From positions 28,053,843-28,117,842 of the forward strand of contig CM072810.1 in the NCBI GenBank assembly GCA_037013495.1: a stretch of DNA of 64,000 nt, given 5' to 3'. The DNA comes from Hippophae tibetana (lineage: Eukaryota > Streptophyta > Magnoliopsida > Rosales > Elaeagnaceae). Position 1 is the stretch's first letter; each line of letters starts with the position of its first letter. The notes beneath the pieces are model-generated. The model saw nothing but the letters and a program-made list of their open reading frames with translations. It made no database searches and was not told where the DNA came from. This document shows positions 37,401-50,165 of the stretch, piece after piece. A program made the translations under genes and the position numbers.

Positions 37401-39127
37401 CAACCATAAAATTCTAGATTTATTTTATTGTTGAAATGCCTATATGAGTGGTCTCCAAAATGTTTCATGTTCTTTTGAAGAAGTTTAATTTTAAATTCAA
37501 CTTAATAATCATTTTAGAGCTCAAATTGCCTTTTTTTAATATCCCTAAAAAAGGGTTTCTTCTTCCTATGAAATTGAGTAAATCTCACTGCTAGTAGAGC
37601 CACTTTCGCTTCATTGAGATTCGAGTCATCATTTCTAATAATTGGGTCAAAAACATGTTCACTCGAACCACTATTCTTGATGTCTTAAGAGCCAAGTTCT
37701 CTCCCTTCCCGAAAGTATATTACTCTGATCTTGCGCACTAGTGATGTAGTTCGAATGCCTCCCCAACAGATTCATTTAACAGTAAGTTCAATTGGCTTAT
37801 ACATGGAATTAAGCAAGGTAATTTAACATGAAAATGATAAGGTAGTATTGGAATGATTTTCTCAATCTAATTTTCCTACTAATATGTCCACCCAAGTTTT
37901 AAAAGTAGTTGATTACGTTTGAAAATATAAAAAGACTTTGTCCACTGTGTCATCCTCTTGCATGATATAGATTTCAAAATTTACATTCAACTATATAATT
38001 CTAGATTTATTTTATTGTTGAAATGTGTATATGAGGTCTCCAAAATGTTTCATGTTCTTTTGAAGAAGTTTAATTTTAAATTCAACTTAATAATCATTTT
38101 AGAGGTCGAATTTCCTTTTTTTAATATCCCTAAAAAGGGTTTCTTCTTCCTATGAAATTGAGTAAATCTCACGGCAAGTATAGTCACTTTCTCTTCATTG
38201 AGATTAAGAGTCATCATTTCTAACAATTGGGTCAAAAACATGTTCGCTCAGACCACTATCCTTGATGTTTGATGAGCCAAGTTCTCTCCTTTCTCGAAAG
38301 TATATTACTCTCATCTTGGCCACTAGTGATGTAGTTCGAATGCCTACCCAACAGATTCATTTAACAGTAAGTTCAATTGGCTTATACATGGACTTAAGCA
38401 AGGTAATTTGGAATGAAAATGATAAGGTAGTATTGGAATGATTTTCTCAATCTAATTTTCATTGCTAATAGGTCCACCCAAGTTTTAAAAGTAGTGGATT
38501 ACGTTTGCAAAATATGCAAAGACTTTGTCCAAAGTTTCATCCTCTTGCATGATATAGATTTCAAAATTTCCATTCAACTATAAAATTCTAGATTTATTTT
38601 ATTGTTGAAATGCCTATATGAGTGGTCTCCAAAATATTTCATGTTCTTTTGAAGAAGTTTAATTTTAAATTCAACTTAATAATCATTTTAGAGCTCAAAT
38701 TGCCTTTTTTTAATATCCCTAAAAAAGGGTTTCTTCTTCCTATGAAATTGAGTAAATCTCACGGCAAGTATAGTCACTTTCTCTTCATTGAGATTAAGAG
38801 TCATCATTTCTAACAATTGGGTCAAAAACATGTTCGCTCGGACCTCTATCCTTGATGTCTTATGAGCCAAGTTCTCTCCCTTCTCGAAAGTATATTACTC
38901 TCATCTTGGCCACAAGTGATGCTGTTTGAATGCCAGGACTACATATTCATTTAAAAGTATGTTCAATTGGCTTGTACATGGAGTTAAGCAAGGTAATTTG
39001 GCATGAAAATGATACGGTAGTATTGGAATGATTTTCTCAATCTAATTTTCTTTGCTAATAGGTCCACCCAAGTTTTAAAAGTAGTTGATTACGTTTGAAA
39101 AATATGCAAAGAGTTTGTCCAAAGTTT
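34422..39127 (+). repeat. Octameric HOR, copy b
   Basis: Starts are D 34422, B 35010, E 35599, B* 36188, C 36776, F 37364, C' 37951, F' 38538. The 4,706-bp period is exact to copy c. Only scattered single-base differences from a and c are visible. Confidence 0.93.
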
Positions 39128-42100
39128 CATCCTCTTGCATGATACAGATTTCAAATTTTCCATTCAACTATATAATCTAGATTTATTTTATTGTTGAAAT
39201 GCCTATATGAGTGGTCTCCAAAATGTTTCATGTTCTTTTGAAGAAGTTTAATTTTAAATTCAACTTAATAATCATTTTAGAGCTCGAATTACCTTTTTTT
39301 AATATCCCTAAAAAAGGATTTCTTCTTCCTATGAAATTTAGTAAATCTCACGGCAAGTAGAGCCACTTTCTCTTCATTGAGATTAGAGTCATCATTTCTA
39401 ACAATTGGGTCAAAAACATGTTCGCTCGGACCTCTATCCTTGATGTCTTATGAGCCAAGTTCTCTCCCTTCTCGAAAGTATATTACTCTCATCTTGGCCA
39501 CAAGTGATGCTGTTTGAATGCCAGGCCTACATATTCATTTAAAAGTATGTTCAATTGGCTTGTACATGGAGTTAAGCAAGGTAATTTGGCATGAAAATGA
39601 TACGGTAGTATTGGAATGATTTTCTCAATCTAATTTTCTCTACTAATAGGTCCACCCAAGTTTTAAAAGTAGTTGATTACGTTTGAAAAATATGCAAAGA
39701 CTTTGTCCAAAGTTACATCCTCTTGCATGATATGGATTTCAAAATTTCAATTAAACTATATAATTATAGATTTATTTCATTGTTGAAAGGCCTATATGAG
39801 TGGTCTCCAAAATGTTTCATGGTCTTTTGAAGAAGTTTAATTATAAATTCAACTTAATAATCATTTTAGAGGTCGAATTACCTTTTTTTAATATCCCTAA
39901 AAAAGGGTTTCTTCTTCCTATGAAATTGAGTAAATCTCACGGCTAGTAGTGCCACTTTCGCTTCATTGAGATTAGAGTCATCATTTCTAACAATTGGGTC
40001 AAAAACATGTTCACTCGAACCACTATTCTTGATATCTTAAGAGCCAAGTTCTCTCCCTTCTCGAAAGTATATTACTCTGATCTTGCCCACTAGGGATGTA
40101 GTTCGAATGCCTGCCCAACAGATTCATTTAACAGTAATTTCAATTGGCTTATACATGGAATTAAGGAAGGTAATTTCACATGAAAATGATAAGGTAGTAT
40201 TGGAATGATTTTCTCAATCTAATTTTCTTTGCTAATAGGTTCACCCAAGTTTTAAAAGTAGTTGATTACGTTTGAAAAATATGCAAAGAGTTTGTCCAAA
40301 GTTTCATCCTCTTGCATGATATAGATTTCAAAATGTCCATTCAACTATATAATTCTAGATTTATTTTATTGTTGAAATGCCTATATGAGTGGTCTTCAAA
40401 ATGTTTCATGTTCTTTTGAAGAAGTTTAATTTTAAATTCAACTTAATAATCATTTTAGAGCTCGAATTACCTTTTTTTTAATATCCCTAAAAAAGGGTTT
40501 CTTCTTCCTATGAAGTTTAGTAAATCTCACGGCAAGTAGAGCCACTTTCTTTTCATTGAGATTAGAGTCATCATTTCTAACAATTCGGCCAAAAACATGT
40601 TCGCTCGGACCTCTAACCTTGATGTCTTATGAGCCAAGTTCTCTCCCTTCTCGAAAGTATATTACTCTCATCTAGGCCACAAGTGATGCTGTTTGAATGG
40701 TAGGCCTACATATTCATTTAAAAGTATGTTCAATTGGCTTGTACATAGGTTAAGCAAGGTAATTTGGCATGAAAATGATACGGTAGTATTGGAATGATTT
40801 TCTCAATCTAATTTTCTCTACTAATAGGTCCACCCAAGTTTTAAAAGTAGTTGATTACGTTTGAAAAATATGCAAAGACTTTGTCCAAAGTTACATGCTC
40901 TTGCATGATATGGATTTCAAAATTTCAATTAAACTATATAATTATAGATTTATTTCATTGTTGAAAGGCCTATATGAGTGGTCTCCAAAATGTTTTCATG
41001 GTCTTTTGAAGAAGTTTAATTATAAATTCAACTTAATAATCATTTTAGAGGTCGAATTACCTTTTTTTAATATCCCTAAAAAAGTGTTTCTTCTTCCTAT
41101 GAAATTGAGTAAATCTCACTGCTAGTAGAGCCACTTTCGCTTCATTGAGATTCGAGTCATCATTTCTAACAATTGGGTCAAAAACATGTTCACTCGAACC
41201 ATTATTCTTGATGTCTTAAGAGCCAAGTTCTCTCCCTTCTCGAAAGTATATTACTCTGATCTTGCCCACTAGTGATGTAGTTCGAATGCCTGCCCAACAG
41301 ATTCATTTAACAGTAAGTTCAATTGGCTTATACATGGAATTAAGCAAGGTAATTTCACATGAAAATGATAAGGTAGTATTGGAATGATTTTCTCAATCTA
41401 ATTTTCCTACTAATAGGTCCACCCAAGTTTTAAAAGTAGTTGATTACGTTTGAAAATATAAAAAGACTTTGTCCAAAGTGTCATCCTCTTGCATGATATA
41501 GATTTCAAAATTTACATTCAACTATATAATTCTAGATTTATTTTATTGTTGAAATGTGTATATGAGGTCTCCAAAATGTTTCATGTTCTTTTGAAGAAGT
41601 TTAATTTTAAATTCAACTTAATAATCATTTTAGAGGTCGAATTTCCTTTTTTTAATATCCCTAAAAAAGGGTTTCTGCTTCCTATGAAATTGAGTAAACC
41701 TCACGACAAGTAGAGTCACTTTTTCTTCATTGAGATTAAGAGTCATCATTTCTAACAATTGGGTCAAAAACATGTTCGCTCAGACCACTATCCTTGATGT
41801 TTGATGAGCCAAGTTCTCTCCTTTCTCGAAAGTATATTACTCTCATCTTGGCCACTAGTGATGTAGTTCGAATGCCTACCCAACAGATTCATTTAACAGT
41901 AAGTTCAATTGGCTTATACATGGACTTAAGCAAGGTAATTTGGCATGAAAATGATAAGGTAGTATTGGAATGATTTTCTCAATCTAATTTTCATTGCTAA
42001 TAGGTCCACCCAAGTTTTAAAAGTAGTGGATTACGTTTGCAAAATATGCAAAGACTTTGTCCAAAGTTTCATCCTCTTGCATGATATAGATTTCAAAATT

Positions 42101-43833
42101 TCCATTCAACCATAAAATTCTAGATTTATTTTATTGTTGAAATGCCTATATGAGTGGTCTCCAAAATGTTTCATGTTCTTTTGAAGAAGTTTAATTTTAA
42201 ATTCAACTTAATAATCATTTTAGAGCTCAAATTGCCTTTTTTTAATATCCCTAAAAAAGGGTTTCTTCTTCCTATGAAATTGAGTAAATCTCACTGCTAG
42301 TAGAGCCACTTTCGCTTCATTGAGATTCGAGTCATCATTTCTAATAATTGGGTCAAAAACATGTTCACTCGAACCACTATTCTTGATGTCTTAAGAGCCA
42401 AGTTCTCTCCCTTCCCGAAAGTATATTACTCTGATCTTGCGCACTAGTGATGTAGTTCGAATGCCTCCCCAACAGATTCATTTAACAGTAAGTTCAATTG
42501 GCTTATACATGGAATTAAGCAAGGTAATTTAACATGAAAATGATAAGGTAGTATTGGAATGATTTTCTCAATCTAATTTTCCTACTAATATGTCCACCCA
42601 AGTTTTAAAAGTAGTTGATTACGTTTGAAAATATAAAAAGAATTTGTCCACTGTGTCATCCTCTTGCATGATATAGATTTCAAAATTTACATTCAACTAT
42701 ATAATTCTAGATTTATTTTATTGTTGAAATGTGTATATGAGGTCTCCAAAATGTTTCATGTTCTTTTGAAGAAGTTTAATTTTAAATTCAACTTAATAAT
42801 CATTTTAGAGGTCGAATTTCCTTTTTTTAATATCCCTAAAAAGGGTTTCTTCTTCCTATGAAATTGAGTAAATCTCACGGCAAGTATAGTCACTTTCTCT
42901 TCATTGAGATTAAGAGTCATCATTTCTAACAATTGGGTCAAAAACATGTTCGCTCAGACCACTATCCTTGATGTTTGATGAGCCAAGTTCTCTCCTTTCT
43001 CGAAAGTATATTACTCTCATCTTGGCCACTAGTGATGTAGTTCGAATGCCTACCCAACAGATTCATTTAACAGTAAGTTCAATTGGCTTATACATGGACT
43101 TAAGCAAGGTAATTTGGAATGAAAATGATAAGGTAGTATTGGAATGATTTTCTCAATCTAATTTTCATTGCTAATAGGTCCACCCAAGTTTTAAAAGTAG
43201 TGGATTACGTTTGCAAAATATGCAAAGACTTTGTCCAAAGTTTCATCCTCTTGCATGATATAGATTTCAAAATTTCCATTCAACTATAAAATTCTAGATT
43301 TATTTTATTGTTGAAATGCCTATATGAGTGGTCTCCAAAATATTTCATGTTCTTTTGAAGAAGTTTAATTTTAAATTCAACTTAATAATCATTTTAGAGC
43401 TCAAATTGCCTTTTTTTAATATCCCTAAAAAAGGGTTTCTTCTTCCTATGAAATTGAGTAAATCTCACGGCAAGTATAGTCACTTTCTCTTCATTGAGAT
43501 TAAGAGTCATCATTTCTAACAATTGGGTCAAAAACATGTTCGCTCGGACCTCTATCCTTGATGTCTTATGAGCCAAGTTCTCTCCCTTCTCGAATGTATA
43601 TTACTCTCATCTTGGCCACAAGTGATGCTGTTTGAATGCCAGGACTACATATTCATTTAAAAGTATGTTCAATTGGCTTGTACATGGAGTTAAGCAAGGT
43701 AATTTGGCATGAAAATGATACGGTAGTATTGGAATGATTTTCTCAATCTAATTTTCTTTGCTAATAGGTCCACCCAAGTTTTAAAAGTAGTTGATTACGT
43801 TTGAAAAATATGCAAAGAGTTTGTCCAAAGTTT
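39128..43833 (+). repeat. Octameric HOR, copy c
   Basis: Starts are D 39128, B 39716, E 40305, B* 40894, C 41482, F 42070, C' 42657, F' 43244. Private changes include AAACCTCACGACAAG (41,697), AGAATTTGTCC (42,640) and TCGAATGTATATT (43,592). Confidence 0.93.
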
Positions 43834-46800
43834 CATCCTCTTGCATGATACAGATTTCAAATTTTCCATTCAACTATATAATCTAGATTTATTTTATTGT
43901 TGAAATGCCTATATGAGTGGTCTCCAAAATGTTTCATGTTCTTTTGAAGAAGTTTAATTTTAAATTCAACTTAATAATCATTTTAGAGCTCGAATTACCT
44001 TTTTTTTAATATCCCTAAAAAAGGATTTCTTCTTCCTATGAAATTTAGTAAATCTCACGGCAAGTAGAGCCACTTTCTCTTCATTGAGATTAGAGTCATC
44101 ATTTCTAACAATTGGGTCAAAAACATGTTCGCTCGGACCTCTATCCTTGATGTCTTATGAGCCAAGTTCTCTCCCTTCTCGAAAGTATATTACTCTCATC
44201 TTGGCCACAAGTGATGCTGTTTGAATGCCAGGCCTACATATTCATTTAAAAGTATGTTCAATTGGCTTGTACACGGAGTTAAGCAAGGTAATTTGGCATG
44301 AAAATGATACGGTAGTATTGGAATGATTTTCTCAATCTAATTTTCTCTACTAATAGGTCCACCCAAGTTTTAAAAGTAGTTGATTACGTTTGAAAAATAT
44401 GCAAAGACTTTGTCCAAAGTTACATCCTCTTGCATGATATGGATTTCAAAATTTCAATTAAACTATATAATTATAGATTTATTTCATTGTTGAAAGGCCT
44501 ATATGAGTGGTCTCCAAAATGTTTCATGGTCTTTTGAAGAAGTTTAATTATAAATTCAACTTAATAATCAATTTATAGGTCGAATTACCTTTTTTTAATA
44601 TCCCTAAAAAAGGGTTTCTTCTTCCTATGAAATTGAGTAAATCTCACGGCTAGTAGAGCCACTTTCGCTTCATTGAGATTAGAGTCATCATTTCTAACAA
44701 TTGGGTCAAAAACATGTTCACACGAACCACTATTCTTGATATCTTAAGAGCCAAGTTCTCTCCCTTCTCGAAAGTATATTACTCTGATCTTGCCCACTAG
44801 TGATGTAGTTCGAATGCCTGCCCAACAGATTCATTTAACAGTAATTTCAATTGGCTTATACATGGAATTAAGGAAGGTAATTTCACATGAAAATGATAAG
44901 GTAGTATTGGAATGATTTTCTCAATCTAATTTTCTTTGCTAATAGGTTCACCCAAGTTTTAAAAGTAGTTGATTACGTTTGAAAAATATGCAAAGAGTTT
45001 GTCCAAAGTTTCATCCTCTTGCATGATATAGATTTCAAAATGTCCATTCAACTATATAATTCTAGATTTATTTTATTGTTGAAATGCCTATATGAGTGGT
45101 CTTCAAAATGTTTCATGTTCTTTTGAAGAAGTTTAATTTTAAATTCAACTTAATAATCATTTTAGAGCTCGAATTACCTTTTTTTTAATATCCCTAAAAA
45201 AGGGTTTCTTCTTCCTATGAAATTTAGTAAATCTTACGGCAAGTAGAGCCACTTTCTTTTCATTGAGATTAGAGTCATCATTTCTAACAATTCGGCCAAA
45301 AACATGTTCGCTCGGACCACTATCCTTGATGTTTGATGAGCCAAGTTCTCTCCTTTCTCGAAAGTATATTACTCTCATCTTGGCCACTAGTGATGTAGTT
45401 CGAATGCCTACCCAACAGATTCATTTAACAGTAAGTTCAATTGGCTTATACATGGACTTAAGCAAGGTAATTTGGCGTGAAAATTATAAGGTAGTATTGG
45501 AATGATTTTCTCAATCTAATTTTCATTGCTAATAGGTCCACCCAAGTTTTAAAAGTAGTGGATTACGTTTGCAAAATATGCAAAGACTTTGTCCAAAGTT
45601 TCATCCTCTTGCATGATATAGATTTCAAAAATTCCATTCAACCATAAAATTCTAGATTTATTTTATTGTTGAAATGCCTATATGAGTGGTCTCCAAAATG
45701 TTTCATGTTCTTTTGAAGAAGTTTAATTTTAAATTCAACTTAATAATCATTTTAGAGCTCAAATTGCCTTTTTTTAATATCCCTAAAAAAGGGTTTCTTC
45801 TTCCTATGAAATTGAGTAAATCTCACTGCTAGTAGAGCCACTTTCGCTTCATTGAGATTCGAGTCATCATTTCTAATAATTGGGTCAAAAACATGTTTCT
45901 CGAACCACTATTCTTGATGTCTTAAGAGCCAAGTTCTCTCCCTTCCCGAAAGTATATTACTCTGATCTTGCCCACTAGTGATGTAGTTCGAATGCCTGCC
46001 CAACAGATTCATTTAACAGTAAGTTCAATTGGCTTATACATGGAATTAAGCAAGGTAATTTCACATGAAAATGATAAGGTAGTATTGGAATGATTTTCTC
46101 AATCTAATTTTCCTACTAATAGGTCCACCCAAGTTTTAAAAGTAGTTGATTACGTTTGAAAATATAAAAAGACTTTGTCCAAAGTGTCATCCTCTTGCAT
46201 GATATAGATTTCAAAATTTACATTCAACTATATAATTCTAGATTTATTTTATTGTTGAAATGTGTATATGAGGTCTCCAAAATGTTTCATGTTCTTTTGA
46301 AGAAGTTTAATTTTAAATTCAACTTAATAATCATTTTAGAGGTCGAATTTCCTTTTTTTAATATCCCTAAAAAAGGGTTTCTGCTTCCTATGAAATTGAG
46401 TAAATCTCACGGCAAGTAGAGTCACTTTCTCTTCATTGAGATTAAGAGTCATCATTTCTAACAATTGGGTCAAAAACATGTTCGCTCAGACCACTATCCT
46501 TGATGTTTGATGAGCCAAGTTCTCTCCTTTCTCGAAAGTATATTACTCTCATCTTGGCCACTAGTGATGTAGTTCGAATGCCTACCCAACAGATTCATTT
46601 AACAGTAAGTTCAATTGGCTTATACATGGACTTAAGCAAGGTAATTTGGCATGAAAATGATAAGGTAGTATTGGAATGATTTTCTCAATCTAATTTTCAT
46701 TGCTAATAGGTCCACCCAAGTTTTAAAAGTAGTGGATTACGTTTGCAAAATATGCAAAGACTTTGTCCAAAGTTTCATCCTCTTGCATGATATAGATTTC

Positions 46801-48538
46801 AAAATTTCCATTCAACCATAAAATTCTAGATTTATTTTATTGTTGAAATGCCTATATGAGTGGTCTCCAAAATGTTTCATGTTCTTTTGAAGAAGTTTAA
46901 TTTTAAATTCAACTTAATAATCATTTTAGAGCTCAAATTGCCTTTTTTTAATATCCCTAAAAAAGGGTTTCTTCTTCCTATGAAATTGAGTAAATCTCAC
47001 TGCTAGTAGAGCCACTTTCGCTTCATTGAGATTCGAGTCATCATTTCTAATAATTGGGTCAAAAACATGTTCACTCGAACCACTATTCTTGATGTCTTAA
47101 GAGCCAAGTTCTCTCCCTTCCCGAAAGTATATTACTCTGATCTTGCCCACTAGTGATGTAGTTCGAATGCCTGCCCAACAGATTCATTTAACAGTAAGTT
47201 CAATTGGCTTATACATGGAATTAAGCAAGGTAATTTCACATGAAAATGATAAGGTAGTATTGGAATGATTTTCTCAATCTAATTTTCCTACTAATATGTC
47301 CACCCAAGTTTTAAAAGTAGTTGATTACGTTTGAAAATATAAAAAGACTTTGTCCACAGTGTCCTCCTCTTGCATGATATAGATTTCAAAATTTACATTC
47401 AACTATATAATTCTAGATTTATTTTATTGTTGAAATGTGTATATGAGGTCTCCAAAATGTTTCATGTTCTTTTGAAGAAGTTTAATTTTAAATTCAACTT
47501 AATAATCATTTTAGAGGTCGAATTTCCTTTTTTTAATATCCCTAAAAAGGGTTTCTTCTTCCTATGAAATTGAGTAAATCTCACGGCAAGTATAGTCACT
47601 TTCTCTTCATTGAGATTAAGAGTCATCATTTCTAACAATTGGGTCAAAAACATGTTCGCTCAGACCACTATCCTTGATGTTTGATGAGCCAAGTTCTCTC
47701 CTTTCTCGAAAGTATATTACTCTCATCTTGGCCACTAGTGATGTAGTTCGAATGCCTACCCAACAGATTCATTTAACAGTAAGTTCAATTGGCTTATACA
47801 TGGACTTAAGCAAGGTAATTTGGCATGAAAATGATAAGGTAGTATTGGAATGATTTTCTCAATCTAATTTTCATTGCTAATAGGTCCACCCAAGTTTTAA
47901 AAGTAGTGGATTACGTTTGCAAAATATGCAAAGACTTTGTCCAAAGTTTCATCCTCTTGCATGATATAGATTTCAAAATTTCCATTCAACTATAAAATTC
48001 TAGATTTATTTTATTGTTGAAATGCCTATATGAGTGGTCTCCAAAATATTTCATGTTCTTTTGAAGAAGTTTAATTTTAAATTCAACTTAATAATCATTT
48101 TAGAGCTCAAATTGCCTTTTTTTAATATCCCTAAAAAAGGGTCTCTTCTTCCTATGAAATTTAGTAAATCTCACGGCAAGTAGAGCCACTTTCGCTTCAT
48201 TGAGATTAGAGTCATCATTTCTAACAATTGGGTCAAAAACATGTTCACTCGAACCACTATTCTTGATATCTTAAGAGCCAAGTTCTCTCCCTTCTCGAAA
48301 GTATATTACTCTGATCTTGCCCACTAGTGATGTAGTTCGAATGCCTGCCCAACAGATTCATTTAACAGTAATTTCAATTGGCTTATACATGGAATTAAGG
48401 AAGGTAATTTCACATGAAAATGATAAGGTAGTATTGGAATGATTTTCTCAATCTAATTTTCTTTGCTAATAGGTTCACCCAAGTTTTAAAAGTAGTTGAT
48501 TACGTTTGAAAAATATGCAAAGAGTTTGTCCAAAGTTT
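43834..48538 (+). repeat. Rearranged octamer, copy d (D-B-E/C-F-C-F-C'-F')
   Basis: Starts are D 43834, B 44422, E/C 45012, F 45602, C 46188, F 46776, C' 47363, F' 47950. B* and one C are lost through an E-to-C fusion, while a C-F pair is gained, so the total stays at eight monomers and about 4,705 bp. The phase of downstream units is preserved although the content has changed. Confidence 0.85.
45012..45601 (+). repeat. E/C recombinant monomer
   Basis: It begins as octamer E (CAAAATGTCC, TTCTTTTCATTG, ATTCGGCCAAAAAC, CTCGG) and switches to C (ACCACTATCC, TTGATGTTTGATG, CTCCTTTCTCG). The last E-specific base is 45,314 and the first C-specific base is 45,319, so the crossover falls in the shared stretch between them. 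Confidence 0.85.
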
Positions 48539-49944
48539 CATCCTCTTGCATGATACAGATTTCAAATTTTCCATTCAACTATATAATCTAGATTTATTTT
48601 ATTGTTGAAATGCCTATATGAGTGGTCTCCAAAATGTTTCATGTTCTTTTGAAGAAGTTTAATTTTAAATTCAACTTAATAATCATTTTAGAGCTCGAAT
48701 TACCTTTTTTTTAATATCCCTAAAAAAGGATTTCTTTTTCCTATGAAATTTAGTAAATCTCACGGCAAGTAGAGCCACTTTCTCTTCATTGAGATTAGAG
48801 TCATCATTTCTAACAATTGGGTCAAAAACATGTTCGCTCGGACCTCTATCCTTGATGTCTTATGAGCCAAGTTCTCTCCCTTCTCGAAAGTATATTACTC
48901 TCATCTTGGCCACAAGTGATGCTGTTTGAATGCCAGGCCTACATATTCATTTAAAAGTATGTTCAATTGGCTTGTACATGGAGTTAAGCAAGGTAATTTG
49001 GCATGAAAATGATACGGTAGTATTGGAATGATTTTCTCAATCTAATTTTCTCTACTAATAGGTCCACCCAAGTTTTAAAAGTAGTTGATTACGTTTGAAA
49101 AATATGCAAAGACTTTGTCCAAAGTTACATCCTCTTGCATGATATGGATTTCAAAATTTCAATTAAACTATATAATTACAGATTTATTTCATTGTTGAAA
49201 GGCCTATATGAGTGGTCTCCAAAATGTTTCATGGTCTTTTGAAGAAGTTTAATTATAAATTCAACTTAATAATCATTTTAGAGGTCGAATTACCTTTTTT
49301 TAATATCCCTAAAAAATGGTTTCTTCTTCCTATGAAATTGAGTAAATCTCACGGCTAGTAGAGCCACTTTCGCTTCATTGAGATTAGAGTCATCATTTCT
49401 AACAATTGGGTCAAAAACATGTTCACTCGAACCACTATTCTTGATATCTTAATAGCCAAGTTCTCTCCCTTCTCGAAAGTATATTACTCTGATCTTGCCC
49501 ACTAGGGATGTAGTTCGAATGCCTGCCCAACAGATTCATTTAACAGTAATTTCAATTGGCTTATACATGGAATTAAGGAAGGTAATTTCACAGGAAAATG
49601 ATAAGGTAGTATTGGAATGATTTTCTCAATCTAATTTTCTTTGCTAATAGGTTCACCCAAGTTTTAAAAGTAGTTGATTACGTTTGAAAAATATGCAAAG
49701 AGTTTGTCCAAAGTTTCATCCTCTTGCATGATATAGATTTCAAAATGTCCATTCAACTATATAATTCTAGATTTCTTTTATTGTTGAAATGCCTATATGA
49801 GTGGTCTTCAAAATGTTTCATGTTCTTTTGAAGAAGTTTAATTTTAAATTCAACTTAATAATCATTTTAGAGCTCGAATTACCTTTTTTTTAATATCCCT
49901 AAAAAAGGGTTTCTTCTTCCTATGAAATTTAGTAAATCTCACGG

Positions 49945-50165
49945 CAAGTAAAGCCACTTTCTCTTCACTGAGATTAGAGTCATCATTTCTAACAATTGGG
50001 TCAAAAACATGTTCGCTCGGACCTCTATCCTTGATGTCTTAAGAGCCAAGTTCTCTCCCTTCTCGAAAGTATATTACTCTCATCTTGGCCACAAGTGATG
50101 CTGTTTGAATGCCTGCCGAACAGATTAATTTAAAAGTATGTTCAATTGGCTTGTACATGGAGTTA
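49945..50165 (+). repeat. A-lineage tract inside the E monomer of copy e
   Basis: Octamer E tails read TTCTTTTCATTG, ATTCGGCC, CTCTAACC, TCTAGGCC and GGTAGGCC. Here the tail instead has TCTCTTCACTGAG, CAATTGGG, CTCTATCC, GTCTTAAGAGCC and GCCTGCCGAACAGATTAA. That combination occurs at 481-560, 11,541-11,730 and about 15,110. The flanks return to octamer sequence, so this looks like a short gene-conversion patch. Confidence 0.75.

Noticed and set aside
29715..48538. Assembly collapse or expansion as the cause of near-identical octamers
   Set aside because: Each copy has private variants, and copy d has a distinct internal rearrangement, so simple mis-joined duplication is unlikely, although copy number cannot be verified without reads.
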